The notes beneath the pieces were generated by a model that worked only from the letters and a program-made list of their open reading frames with translations, did not search any database and was not told the DNA's origin. This document shows, piece after piece, positions 8,781 to 16,567 of a stretch of DNA of 35,857 bases. Location: the NCBI RefSeq assembly GCF_024505055.1, contig NZ_JANIBL010000053.1:1-35857 (forward strand). The letters run 5' to 3'. A program made the translations under genes and the position numbers. The DNA comes from Methylomonas rosea. Its GTDB lineage: Bacteria; Pseudomonadota; Gammaproteobacteria; Methylococcales; Methylomonadaceae. The first letter of the stretch is position 1, and every line of letters begins with the position of its first letter.

Positions 8781-9314
8781 ATGAAAAAAACTACGCCAAC
8801 ATCTGAAACGCCAGCCTCTACCACTGAAAAACCTGCTCCGGCGAAAGCGGCTAAAAAACCCGCTAGCAAATCCGTCCCGGCTAAAGCAAAGCAAGAAACT
8901 TCAGCGTCGTCGGGCAAAACCAAAGCCAAGCCCAAAGCCGCTAAAACAGTTGCTGAAGCGCCGATTACTGTGGAAAGTATCGAAAAAGCGCCGGAAATGC
9001 CAGTTGCTAAAGCAGCACCGAAAAAAGCCGATCCAAAGCCAAAAGCCGCAAAAGTGGAGCCTACCGTGGAATCCGCGCCAGTTGCGGCAGCACCAGTCGT
9101 AATTTCCATGCATGAACGCATAGGTTTGACCGCTGGGGTTATCTGGCATCATTTGGCTGAACACGGTGCGACACCGGTTGCCAAATTAGTCTATGTGCTT
9201 CCGGAAGAAGAGGCCATCATTCAGAGAAGTATCGGTTGGTTGGCCCAGGAGGACAAAATAACGCTGTCCGCCAGAGGGGGAGACCAAGTCGAAACGATAG
9301 TGCTGAAGGGCTAG
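8781..9314 (+). CDS. Winged-helix protein with histone H1-like tail (DUF2582-like)
   Basis: The 177-residue protein has two parts. Residues 1 to about 108 are low complexity, rich in Lys, Ala and Pro (repeated AKAAKKPA-, KAKPKAAK- and KKADPKPKAAK-type units), resembling histone H1-like bacterial DNA-binding tails. Residues from about 110 to the end (HERIGLTAGVIWHHLAEHG...EEAIIQRSIGWLAQEDKI) match the small winged-helix DUF2582 fold as I recall it. A nucleoid-associated or DNA-binding role is inferred. No signal peptide is present. The tail has a repetitive, purine-rich composition unlike its neighbours. It stands alone after the pet terminator; the site before the ATG (CTGAAAG) is a weak ribosome binding site. 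Confidence 0.8.
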   Translation: MKKTTPTSETPASTTEKPAPAKAAKKPASKSVPAKAKQETSASSGKTKAKPKAAKTVAEAPITVESIEKAPEMPVAKAAPKKADPKPKAAKVEPTVESAPVAAAPVVISMHERIGLTAGVIWHHLAEHGATPVAKLVYVLPEEEAIIQRSIGWLAQEDKITLSARGGDQVETIVLKG

Positions 9315-9505
9315 TATTTGATACTCGAATCGCTCATCACCCGGGCACTCAACCGCTTGCGTTGAAAATGACGACTATTGGGTCAATGTCAGGATGGAAG
9401 AACTCTTGCTTTAAACGGCAGGCAACAGACGATAAATTGTTAGTGCCATCCAAAAGATAGCTACTATAGAATCAACTCTCTTTTAATCCATTCGGAGGAT
9501 ACAAA

Positions 9506-9763
9506 ATGAAAAAGATTGTTTTTGCAATAGTAGCCTTATTTTTAAGCCAATCTGCTTATGCGGCTGATGAAGCATGTGAAGCTAAAGCCGCCGAGAAAAA
9601 GCTGGCTGGCGCCGCCAAAAATAGCTTTCTTAAAAAGTGTGAGAAAGACGCCAAGATCGCGGCAGCTAAAGCAAGTTGCGATGCAAAAGCCGCCGAGAAA
9701 AACTTGAAAGGCGCTGCCAAGAATAGCTTCACCAAGAAATGCGTCACTGACGCAAGCAAATAA
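9506..9763 (+). CDS. Secreted PsiF-repeat protein
   Basis: The 85-residue precursor begins with a signal peptide (MKKIVFAIVALFLSQSAYA, cleavage after AYA at about residue 19). The mature part has two tandem units of about 32 residues, each with the core C-[ED]AKAAEK-[KN]L-[AK]GAAKNSF-x-KKC. This is the PsiF repeat, named after an E. coli phosphate-starvation-inducible protein of unknown function. Two cysteines per unit could form disulfides in the periplasm. GGAGG about 8 bp upstream is a good ribosome binding site. No Pho box was identified upstream. Confidence 0.88.
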   Translation: MKKIVFAIVALFLSQSAYAADEACEAKAAEKKLAGAAKNSFLKKCEKDAKIAAAKASCDAKAAEKNLKGAAKNSFTKKCVTDASK

Positions 9764-9930
9764 CACTATCGATAAAACGCCCTGTCCGTCCCGTTGTAAC
9801 AACGGTAACGGCTTTCTACTCCCGTTTCCCAGAGCTGCAATAACATCCGAAAATGCCTGATTTTTGCAGAATGACCTGTTTCGGTCTCACTGGAAGTTAC
9901 CCAACAGCTAATAAACACACTTCTAAATAA

Positions 9931-9994
9931 GGTCGCTCCCGAGAAGGCGGGAGCCCAGTTGCTACACTGGATTCCCGCTTGCGCGGGTATGACG
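9931..9994. repeat. Dispersed palindromic repeat, copy B
   Basis: This copy has two hairpins: CTCCCGAGAAGGCGGGAG, then cccagttgctacactggatt, then TCCCGCTTGCGCGGGTA followed by tgacgg. It is homologous to copy A at 1017-1068. The double-hairpin layout with roughly inverted ends fits a small non-autonomous element or BIME-like intergenic repeat. It occupies the middle of the 350-bp gap between the PsiF gene and the lexA operator, in which I see no gene. Confidence 0.75.
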
Positions 9995-10114
9995 GCCACA
10001 GAAAACTCAAGGGCCAGATTAAAACCAGCCACTTCGAAAAGCCCGTTTTTCGTCACCCCCAATCCGCAGTAAGCCCCCGGCAGCAAATTTTTCTCCGGCA
10101 ACCGGAAAAAATTA

Positions 10115-10168
10115 TTTGTTCTGCATTTGTTTTCATTGTATGCTTTTACAAAACAAATACAGAACAAA
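10115..10168 (+). promoter_or_regulatory. Large inverted-repeat operator and promoter of lexA
   Basis: Arms TTTGTTCTGCATTTGTTTT (10115-10133) and AAAACAAATACAGAACAAA (10150-10168) are inverted copies of each other with one mismatch in 19, separated by 16 bp. Each arm contains GTTC-N7-GTTT (mirror AAAC-N7-GAAC), which resembles the alphaproteobacterial LexA box GTTC-N7-GTTC rather than the E. coli box CTGT-N8-ACAG. A promoter-like TTGTTC-N17-TATGCT (10116-10144) lies inside, so the left arm covers -35 and the right arm covers the start region and leader. Autoregulation by LexA is inferred. The right arm ends one base before the lexA start codon, so no classical Shine-Dalgarno sequence is visible. 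Confidence 0.65.
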
Positions 10169-10169
10169 A

Positions 10170-10799
10170 ATGACCCTTACCCGTAAACAACAAGAAATTT
10201 TCGACTTCCTGCTAAAAAATCAGGAGCTATTCAGTCATCCGCCGACACTGGAAGAATTGTGCGCGGCGATGGGCTTGAAATCGCGCGGTTCATTACACAG
10301 CCAGATCAAGGCGCTGATCGACGCCAATCTAATCGAAGCGCCGGAGCGCAAGCAACGCGGCATTCGCCTGACCGAACACGCCAAATCGCTGATTAATAAA
10401 ACCGAGGCATCCGGCATGCTGCCTTTTGTCGGCACCATAGCCGCCGGCAGACCGATAGAAGCGATCGAAAACATTTCTTATATGGCTGTACCCGCAGAAT
10501 TAAAAACCGAGAACCCTTGTTATGTGCTGAAAGTAAAAGGGGATTCGATGCAGGAAGAAGGCATCTTCGACGGCGATTGGGTAATCATCGAACAGCGCAG
10601 TCATGCCCGTAACGGCGAAATCGTCGTCGCCTTGGTCGAAAAAGCCGAAGCAACATTGAAATTTATCGAGCAGTACCCACACGAAACCCTGCTAATTCCT
10701 GCCAATTCCTCAATGCAGGCCATGCGTTACCGGCCTGAGCAAGTGGAAATACAAGGGGTATTAGTCGGACAAATGCGTAGCTATACCAACCACCATTAG
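10170..10799 (+). CDS. lexA: LexA-type SOS repressor
   Basis: The 209-residue protein represses SOS genes until RecA filaments trigger self-cleavage. The N-terminal winged helix spans residues 1-70. The cleavage bond is A92-G93 in TIAAGRP. The catalytic pair is S126 (GDSMQEEGIFDGDWV) and K164 (ATLKFIE). The recognition-helix region reads KSRGSLHSQIKAL where E. coli has RSPNAAEEHLKAL, so its operator should differ from the E. coli box; this agrees with the unusual inverted repeat upstream. I chose the ATG at 10170 because the protein then starts MTLTRKQQEIFDF as in the family; earlier in-frame ATGs lie within or ahead of the operator. It is followed by a small membrane peptide gene after 9 bp. 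Confidence 0.95.
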   Translation: MTLTRKQQEIFDFLLKNQELFSHPPTLEELCAAMGLKSRGSLHSQIKALIDANLIEAPERKQRGIRLTEHAKSLINKTEASGMLPFVGTIAAGRPIEAIENISYMAVPAELKTENPCYVLKVKGDSMQEEGIFDGDWVIIEQRSHARNGEIVVALVEKAEATLKFIEQYPHETLLIPANSSMQAMRYRPEQVEIQGVLVGQMRSYTNHH

Positions 10800-10808
10800 G
10801 AGGAGATT

Positions 10809-10958
10809 ATGCTTCATCAATCCGTTCATATGCGCGATCAAAAAGCCAATCAAACAGCCATGCTGAACAGAGCGGACCGACAAGCCGCCATCAACATGAT
10901 CGAGGAAATTACGCTGGTCGTGGTACTGTGGGGAGTGTTTTTACTGGCTACCGGCTGA
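10809..10958 (+). CDS. Small membrane peptide downstream of lexA
   Basis: This 49-residue frame begins 9 bp after the lexA stop, with a strong AGGAGGAG site about 3-8 bp before the ATG. The first 30 residues are polar and charged (QSVHMRDQKANQTAMLNRAD); the end is one hydrophobic helix (ITLVVVLWGVFLLATG). I do not recognise the family. Its place and ribosome binding site argue that it is a translated gene under LexA control. SOS operons often contain small membrane proteins that stop division or depolarise the membrane (for example TisB), but no homology to those is claimed. Confidence 0.7.
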   Translation: MLHQSVHMRDQKANQTAMLNRADRQAAINMIEEITLVVVLWGVFLLATG

Positions 10959-11006
10959 TGTTCGCACCGACAAACTGCTTGGCATGGCCAACCGGTACCC
11001 GACACT

Positions 11007-11331
11007 ATGTATAAACTGAGTTTTTATGTGCCGGTGAGTCATGCCGAACAGTTAAAACAAGCTTTGTTCGAGCAAGGTGCCGGGCGTATCGGCGCTTACG
11101 ACAGTTGTGCCTGGCAAGTGCTAGGGCCAAGGCCAATTCCGGCCGCTTGCCGGTAGCGAGCCTTATCTGGGCAGTATTGGTGAAATTCAGCAGGTCGCCG
11201 AATACAAGATAGAAATGGTGTGCGCCGATGATTTAATCAAAGCCGTGGTACAAACCCTGCTGGCTTGCCATCCCTATCAGCAGCCGGCTTATGAAGTTTA
11301 TAAAATCCTCAGCATCGCAGACTTACCCTAG
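11007..11331 (+). pseudogene. Frameshifted NIF3/YqfO C-terminal-like (CutA-fold) gene
   Basis: The frame from ATG 11007 reads MYKLSFYVPVSHAEQLKQALF...YDSCAWQVLG and stops at TAG 11154 after 49 codons. Continuing in another frame after GGG at 11124-11126 gives QGQFRPLAGSEPYLGSIGEIQQVAEYKIEMVC...HPYQQPAYEVYKI to TAG 11329. Together they form a typical ~107-residue YqfO/NIF3 C-terminal-like protein, so one extra G in 11124-11126 has broken the gene. Total length is 325 nt, one more than a multiple of three. Either a true recent mutation or a sequencing/assembly error explains it. The standalone form is widespread in gammaproteobacteria; its function is not established. Confidence 0.85.
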
Positions 11332-11445
11332 CCTGTTTAAAACATCTTCAGGAGTTCTAAACAAGCTGATTCCATTAATGGCTCGTAGCTCACTTTCGTT
11401 GGAACTGCAAAACAAAGACTTTTTGAGACATTCTTCGGAATTTCC

Positions 11446-12603
11446 TTAATGTCCCCCACCATCCTCGTCGCCCTCTTTTTTGCTGATTTCTTCCAAGGCG
11501 AGACTGCCGGCCAGCGAACTAGGCTTTTTGGTTGCCGATCCCAAACCTTCGCTCAAATTGATTTTCAGTTTTAAATTGTTCGGCGAATCGGAATTGCGCA
11601 AGGCCTCATCCAAGCTTATCACCCCGCCTTTGTAGAGCTTGAGTAAATGGCTGTCAAAAGTCTGCATACCGATATTTTCGGATTTTTCCATGGCTTCCTT
11701 AATGGCGTGAATATCGCCTTTATGGATTAAATCGCTGACTAGTTTAGTACCCAGCAAAATTTCGATAGCCGCCACCCGTTTGCCTTCCACGGTAGGCACC
11801 AGACGTTGAGAAATGAACGCTTGCAGATTCATGGACAAGTCCATCAACAACTGCGGACGGCGCTCTTCCGGGAAAAAGTTGATGATGCGGTCCAAGGCCT
11901 GATTGGCGTTATTGGCGTGCAATGTGGACAAGCACAGATGTCCGGTTTCCGCAAAAGCCAGGGCGTGTTCCATGGTCTCCTGACTGCGAATTTCCCCAAT
12001 CAGAATCACATCGGGCGCCTGCCGCAAGGTGTTTTTCAAGGCATCTTCATAACTTAGGGTATCAACACCGACTTCACGCTGATTCACCAGGGATTTCTTA
12101 TGCGGATGTACAAATTCGATAGGATCTTCGATGGTAATGATGTGCCCGGACGAATTGCTGTTGCGATAGTCAATCAACGCCGCCAGGGATGTCGATTTAC
12201 CGGAACCGGTACCGCCAACAAACAAAATCAGCCCGCGCTTTTCCATGATTTTATCTTTCAGGATTTGCGGCAAGCCCAAAGCATCGGCACTGGGAATATC
12301 GACCTTGATGTTGCGAATCACCAATGCGTAACAATTGCGTTGTTTGAAAATATTCACCCGGAATCGCCCGATGCCTTCTTCGCTAATGGCCAGATTCATT
12401 TCCGGCACATGTTCGAAGGCGGCGCGTTGCTCGGCGTCCATGATGCCGTCGGCAATTTCCTTGATACGTTCACGGCTAAGTTTCACGTTTTCCAGCGGTT
12501 TTAAGGTGCCTTGAAACTTAGCCGCCGGCGGAGCGCCCGCCGTCAGATACAGATCCGAACCATCGTGTTGGACGAGGATTTTTAGATAGTCTTTAAATTC
12601 CAT
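11446..12603 (-). CDS. pilU: Type IV pilus retraction ATPase, PilU type
   Basis: The 385-residue ATPase belongs to the PilT/PilU family, which powers retraction of type IV pili. It has the N-terminal domain MEFKDYLKILVQHDGSDLYLTAGAPP, Walker A GGTGSGKST at about 130-138, an Asp box (IEDPIEF), Walker B (DVILIGEIR) and a His box (ETGHLCLSTLHANNA). PilU rather than PilT is suggested by the start, the FQGTLKPL segment, the length (PilT about 345) and the long C-terminal tail rich in Lys, Glu and Gly. I chose the ATG at 12603; the upstream start at 12645 adds 14 residues foreign to the family. No pilT adjoins it in this window. Confidence 0.92.
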   Translation of the reverse strand: MEFKDYLKILVQHDGSDLYLTAGAPPAAKFQGTLKPLENVKLSRERIKEIADGIMDAEQRAAFEHVPEMNLAISEEGIGRFRVNIFKQRNCYALVIRNIKVDIPSADALGLPQILKDKIMEKRGLILFVGGTGSGKSTSLAALIDYRNSNSSGHIITIEDPIEFVHPHKKSLVNQREVGVDTLSYEDALKNTLRQAPDVILIGEIRSQETMEHALAFAETGHLCLSTLHANNANQALDRIINFFPEERRPQLLMDLSMNLQAFISQRLVPTVEGKRVAAIEILLGTKLVSDLIHKGDIHAIKEAMEKSENIGMQTFDSHLLKLYKGGVISLDEALRNSDSPNNLKLKINLSEGLGSATKKPSSLAGSLALEEISKKEGDEDGGGH

Positions 12604-12768
12604 GCGGGCGACTCTCGAATTGATAATGCCCAAAGTGTAGGCCAATCCGCCGACAAGTGAAGCCGATACAGTGTTCGCTCGACTGCCTAAATTCCCGTTA
12701 ATTTCTTTGCCTTAAAATAAAGTAGCTCGTTTATGCTTGCTTTCCTAATCCATTGCTAATTTGTCGAG

Positions 12769-15375
12769 ATGCCAAACCACCGACTCAACTTGAATAATTT
12801 TGAACATGAAACCGACTTGCTATACGGGATCATCGACAGCATTAAAGAAGCCGTCATCGTTTTCGACGCTGCGCACAAAATCATCTGCATCAACCGCGCG
12901 GCCAAACTATTGCTGGGAATCGGCTCGACACCCGATTGGGAAAAACGACATTACCTGTTTTCCCAGGGCGGCAATACGCCTTTTCCAATCGCGCATTTAC
13001 CGTGTTTCACGTCTGATGGCCCCGATATGGCAGAGGCTATCGAATTAATAGTCAAACGCGCAGACGGCACCGAAGTCATAGTCAACGTTAGCGGTCGAGG
13101 CCTGCCGGATCGGCACGGCAAACTATCGGCATGGCTAGCGATACTTTCGGATATTTCGTTGCAAACTAAGCAGGAGAAAGAGGCCGAAATTTTAGAGCAC
13201 CAACAGAATTTGGTCTCCGTCCTCAACCATATGCCCGCGATGATCGGCTACTGGGACAAAAATCTTATCAACAAATTTGGGAATAAAGCCTATGAAGAAT
13301 GGTTCGGCTATAGCTCTGAAAACTTGCTCGGCAAACATATTCACGAAGTCATCGGCGATGAGCTATACACCCTGAACAAGCCATATATCGATGCGGTGCT
13401 GGCGGGACAGCCGCAATACTTTGAGCGCACCATCGTCAATTTTGCGGGTGAAACTCGCCATACCCAAGCCGCTTATTTACCCGACGGCGCGGCGGGCCAA
13501 GTGAAAGGATTTTTCGTATTGGTTACCGATATCACCGCATTGAAGTCCGCGCAAAAACGCATCAGCGAATCGGAAGCCCGTCTGCGAGCCATGTACGATG
13601 GCCTGCCGTTTTTGGCCTGGATGAAGGACAGAGACGGGAAATATATTCAAGCCAACAAACATTGGCTAAACGCCGTGGGCATCGCTAATCTGCGCGATTT
13701 AGCGGATGTGACCGATTTCGACATCTGGCCCGAAAGTCTGGCCAAGCATTACCTTGCTGTTGATCAAGAAGTGATGCTGACTCGACAGCAAGTATCACTG
13801 ACTGAACGAGCCTTCGACGCTGGCCGGGAAACCTGGACCGAAACGATTAAAGCGCCCATCATCGACGATAAAGACGAAGTTCTGGGCACCATCGGTCTGG
13901 CGCGCGATATAACCGAAAGTCGAAGCGCGGAAGAGCAACTTCGCAATTACAGCGAGCGCTTGCGCCTGGCCACCAAAGCCGCGGCAATCGGCATTTGCGA
14001 GTGGGATCTGGCATTGGGTATCGGGGAATGGGATGAACGCATGTACGAGATGTTCGGCATTCCTGCTGGAACCCCTATAGACCACCAGACCTGGGTTGCC
14101 TCAGTGGTGGCCGAGGACTTACCGCGTACCGAAGCCAAACTTCGCAAGCTAATTAGAGACCAACAGGAAGCGCATTGGGAGTTTAGGATTCGCCGGAAGA
14201 GTGATGGCGCCTTACGTTTCATTCAGGCTTCGGCAATTATTGCCGGTCCTGCCAAGAGTGGTGTGCAAAAAATCGTCGGGGTTAATATGGATGTTACTAA
14301 TTTCAAGTTGATCGAACACGCGTTGCGCGAAAGCGAAGCACATCTGGCACACGCCCAAGCCCAAGCGCATTTGGGCAGTTGGTCCTTGAACCTTAGAGAG
14401 CACTCTCTGAAATGGTCGGACGAAAACTACCGGATTTTCGACATTCCATTGGGCACGCCGATAAGCTATGAGCGCTTCTTGGAATGTGTCCATCCGGCTG
14501 ACCGTCATTACGTGCAAGATGCCTGGCAGGCAGCCATGCGTGGAGAACCTTACGACATTCAACACCGCATCGCGGTGAACGGTAAAATAAAATGGTTAAG
14601 GCAACGTGCGGAACTTGAGTTTACCGGGAATGGCAGTTTTCTGCGCGGTATAGGTACATCTCAGGACATCACCGAACTGAAAGTGATAGAAAAAAACCTG
14701 GAATCGTCCCGCTTGCAATTGCGGCAACTGGCGGCCCGCCGCGAAAAAGCCAGGGAAGAAGAACGCAAACACATGGCCCGCGAAGTGCACGACGAACTCG
14801 GACAAATGTTGACTGCTCTGCGCATGGAAATGTCACTGCTGCGCATGAAATTCGCGATTAATAACCAGGGACTGGCGGAGCAAATCCGCAACATCATGGA
14901 ATTACTGGACCAAACCATCCAGGTTACCCGCGATGTGGCAACCTCGTTACGTCCCTCGGCGATAGAGATGGGGATAGTGCCGGCTTTGGAATGGTTGGTA
15001 AGGAAATTCGCGGAACAATCCGGGATTCAATGCGATCTGTTGTATCCGGAAGATGATTTCGAAATGGACGAGGAATGTGCAATCGTGATCTTTCGGATAG
15101 CCCAGGAATCGTTGACCAATGTGCTGCGACATGCGGCAGCCAGCAAGGTAAAAATTGCCGTCAATCTGGATAAGGACCACTATTGCCTGGAAATTTACGA
15201 TAATGGTCGTGGTTTCGACGCCAATGCGCCCAATAAGACCAAGTCGTTTGGCCTGATCGGCATACGGGAACGCTCCCTGATGTTGGGCGGAGAAACCACT
15301 ATTTCCAGTGTCCCGGGCCAAGGCACCTCTATCCAGGTACGTATCCCGGCTAACCCTAAAAGACCAGAACTATGA
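12769..15375 (+). CDS. Multi-PAS sensor histidine kinase, NarL-type partner
   Basis: This 868-residue kinase has no membrane segment, so it is probably a cytoplasmic sensor. Five PAS-like units can be placed at about 10-130, 145-262, 265-385, 390-515 and 525-645, with the last two of the PAS_3 kind (GICEWDL, LGSWSLN). A short coiled coil (SRLQLRQLAARREKAREEE) leads to a HisKA_3 dimerisation domain; the phosphorylated residue is H674 in REVHDELGQ. The ATPase domain carries ESLTNVLRHA, DNGRGFD and FGLIGIRER. HisKA_3 kinases pair with LuxR-type regulators, and exactly such a gene overlaps by 4 bp. The signal is unknown; PAS cofactors cannot be deduced. Confidence 0.93.
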   Translation: MPNHRLNLNNFEHETDLLYGIIDSIKEAVIVFDAAHKIICINRAAKLLLGIGSTPDWEKRHYLFSQGGNTPFPIAHLPCFTSDGPDMAEAIELIVKRADGTEVIVNVSGRGLPDRHGKLSAWLAILSDISLQTKQEKEAEILEHQQNLVSVLNHMPAMIGYWDKNLINKFGNKAYEEWFGYSSENLLGKHIHEVIGDELYTLNKPYIDAVLAGQPQYFERTIVNFAGETRHTQAAYLPDGAAGQVKGFFVLVTDITALKSAQKRISESEARLRAMYDGLPFLAWMKDRDGKYIQANKHWLNAVGIANLRDLADVTDFDIWPESLAKHYLAVDQEVMLTRQQVSLTERAFDAGRETWTETIKAPIIDDKDEVLGTIGLARDITESRSAEEQLRNYSERLRLATKAAAIGICEWDLALGIGEWDERMYEMFGIPAGTPIDHQTWVASVVAEDLPRTEAKLRKLIRDQQEAHWEFRIRRKSDGALRFIQASAIIAGPAKSGVQKIVGVNMDVTNFKLIEHALRESEAHLAHAQAQAHLGSWSLNLREHSLKWSDENYRIFDIPLGTPISYERFLECVHPADRHYVQDAWQAAMRGEPYDIQHRIAVNGKIKWLRQRAELEFTGNGSFLRGIGTSQDITELKVIEKNLESSRLQLRQLAARREKAREEERKHMAREVHDELGQMLTALRMEMSLLRMKFAINNQGLAEQIRNIMELLDQTIQVTRDVATSLRPSAIEMGIVPALEWLVRKFAEQSGIQCDLLYPEDDFEMDEECAIVIFRIAQESLTNVLRHAAASKVKIAVNLDKDHYCLEIYDNGRGFDANAPNKTKSFGLIGIRERSLMLGGETTISSVPGQGTSIQVRIPANPKRPEL

Positions 15376-16004
15376 TCCGACTAATTATTGCCGACGACCA
15401 TGCCATTGTGCGAGGCGGTCTCAAACAACTATTCGCGCTCTCCGCCGATATTACCGTCGCTGGCGAGGCCGAAAGCAGCCAGCAATTGCTGAGTTTTCTC
15501 GATGAAAATTCTGTTGACCTGGTGTTACTGGATCTAACCATGCCCGATCTCGGCGGCGTGGAAATGATCCACCGGATTCGCAGCCAATACCCCGCATTGC
15601 CCATTCTGATTTTGAGCATGCACAACGAATTGCAAATCGTCTCGCGCGCGTTGAAAACCGGTGCCAATGGCTATCTAACCAAAGATAACGATCCGGAGAC
15701 CTTACTGATAGCCATCCGCCGAGTCGCCGGCGGCGGCCGTTTTATCGACCCTAAACTTGCCGAGAAAATGGTATTTGAATTCGAGGGCTCCGAGCCAAGC
15801 AAACCGCATGAAAAATTATCCGAACGCGAGTTTCAAATCTTGCAGTTACTGGCCAAGGGCCAAAGCCTGAACGACATCGGCAGGGACTTATCAATCAGCA
15901 ATAAGACCGTCAGCACATACAAAGCCCGGCTGTTTGAAAAATTGCAAATCAGTAATAACGCCGAATTGATCCGCTACTATGATGCGCATCGCTTGAATAT
16001 GTAG
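15372..16004 (+). CDS. NarL/FixJ-family response regulator
   Basis: The 210-residue protein has a receiver domain (acidic pocket D8/D9, phosphoacceptor D54 in VLLDLTMPD, the conserved Thr/Ser and Lys in ILSM and LTKD) and a C-terminal LuxR helix-turn-helix (LSEREFQILQLLAKGQSLNDIGRDLSISNKTVSTYKARLFEKL at about 145-190). Its start overlaps the stop of the PAS kinase by 4 bp (ATGA), so this is the cognate partner. Targets are unknown. The neighbouring STAS and GGDEF/EAL genes on the same strand are candidates for shared control. Confidence 0.95.
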   Translation: MIRLIIADDHAIVRGGLKQLFALSADITVAGEAESSQQLLSFLDENSVDLVLLDLTMPDLGGVEMIHRIRSQYPALPILILSMHNELQIVSRALKTGANGYLTKDNDPETLLIAIRRVAGGGRFIDPKLAEKMVFEFEGSEPSKPHEKLSEREFQILQLLAKGQSLNDIGRDLSISNKTVSTYKARLFEKLQISNNAELIRYYDAHRLNM

Positions 16005-16146
16005 TTACTTGCCTACACGCCAAGGAAACGGCTCACGAAAAATTACATCTTTACTTACCTGTAATTTCGGATTAGCTGATATTCAGACGATCCACATTTA
16101 CATATGATGCAAAGTCCAGAATTTTGAATGCATCGGGTGTTCATCT

Positions 16147-16566
16147 ATGCAAGTATCGGTAACAGGTGAATTGTTTGAGGTGACTATTCGCAACACGTTG
16201 GAGTTTGCAAAGTGCCGTGACTTATTGGCGTCATGCAAGGCCCACGCAAAAATGAACCCGCGCGCCAGCGCCAGGATAACGCTCGAAAACATCCCTACAT
16301 TCAATATGTGCGGCATCGCCACCATCTCGCTAATCTGCGACTGGATGAAGGCCGGCGTCGAGCTTAATCTGCATGGCTGTGGCAGCGACGTACATCAGAT
16401 TTTCGATACCGGCATATTCGATAAATACTTCAGCAAACACACGCCATTCGTTCGCGCCGCCTGCCATGACTGCCTGGAGAGCACAAAACCGCGCTTAGCC
16501 AAGGATTGTCCGATACACAAAACCCGTCCACGGTTACGCCCGAACCAAGCCGTGCGGGAAAATTAG
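16147..16566 (+). CDS. STAS-like protein with Cys-rich tail
   Basis: The 139-residue protein has a STAS-like core (ARITLENIPTFNMCGIATISLICDWMKAGVELNLHG, residues 42-77), the fold of anti-anti-sigma factors. In SpoIIAA-type proteins the regulatory phosphoserine sits in DSSGLG; here the aligned stretch is N53-M-C55-G-I, so Cys replaces Ser. The tail after residue 100 holds C106-x2-C109 and C121-x2-H124, which could bind a metal. No anti-sigma kinase lies nearby. It ends one base before the GTG start of the GGDEF/EAL gene, so the two are almost certainly cotranscribed and probably act together. The STAS call is moderate; there is no strong ribosome binding site at the ATG. Confidence 0.65.
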   Translation: MQVSVTGELFEVTIRNTLEFAKCRDLLASCKAHAKMNPRASARITLENIPTFNMCGIATISLICDWMKAGVELNLHGCGSDVHQIFDTGIFDKYFSKHTPFVRAACHDCLESTKPRLAKDCPIHKTRPRLRPNQAVREN

Positions 16567-16567
16567 C

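Noticed and set aside
9542..9802. Antisense frames opposite the PsiF-repeat gene
   Set aside because: They arise from the low-complexity repeats of the real gene, which has a signal peptide and a strong ribosome binding site.
16037..16069. Weak hairpin between the response regulator and the STAS-like gene
   Set aside because: Arms are short and unequal with no T-run, so it cannot be called a terminator.
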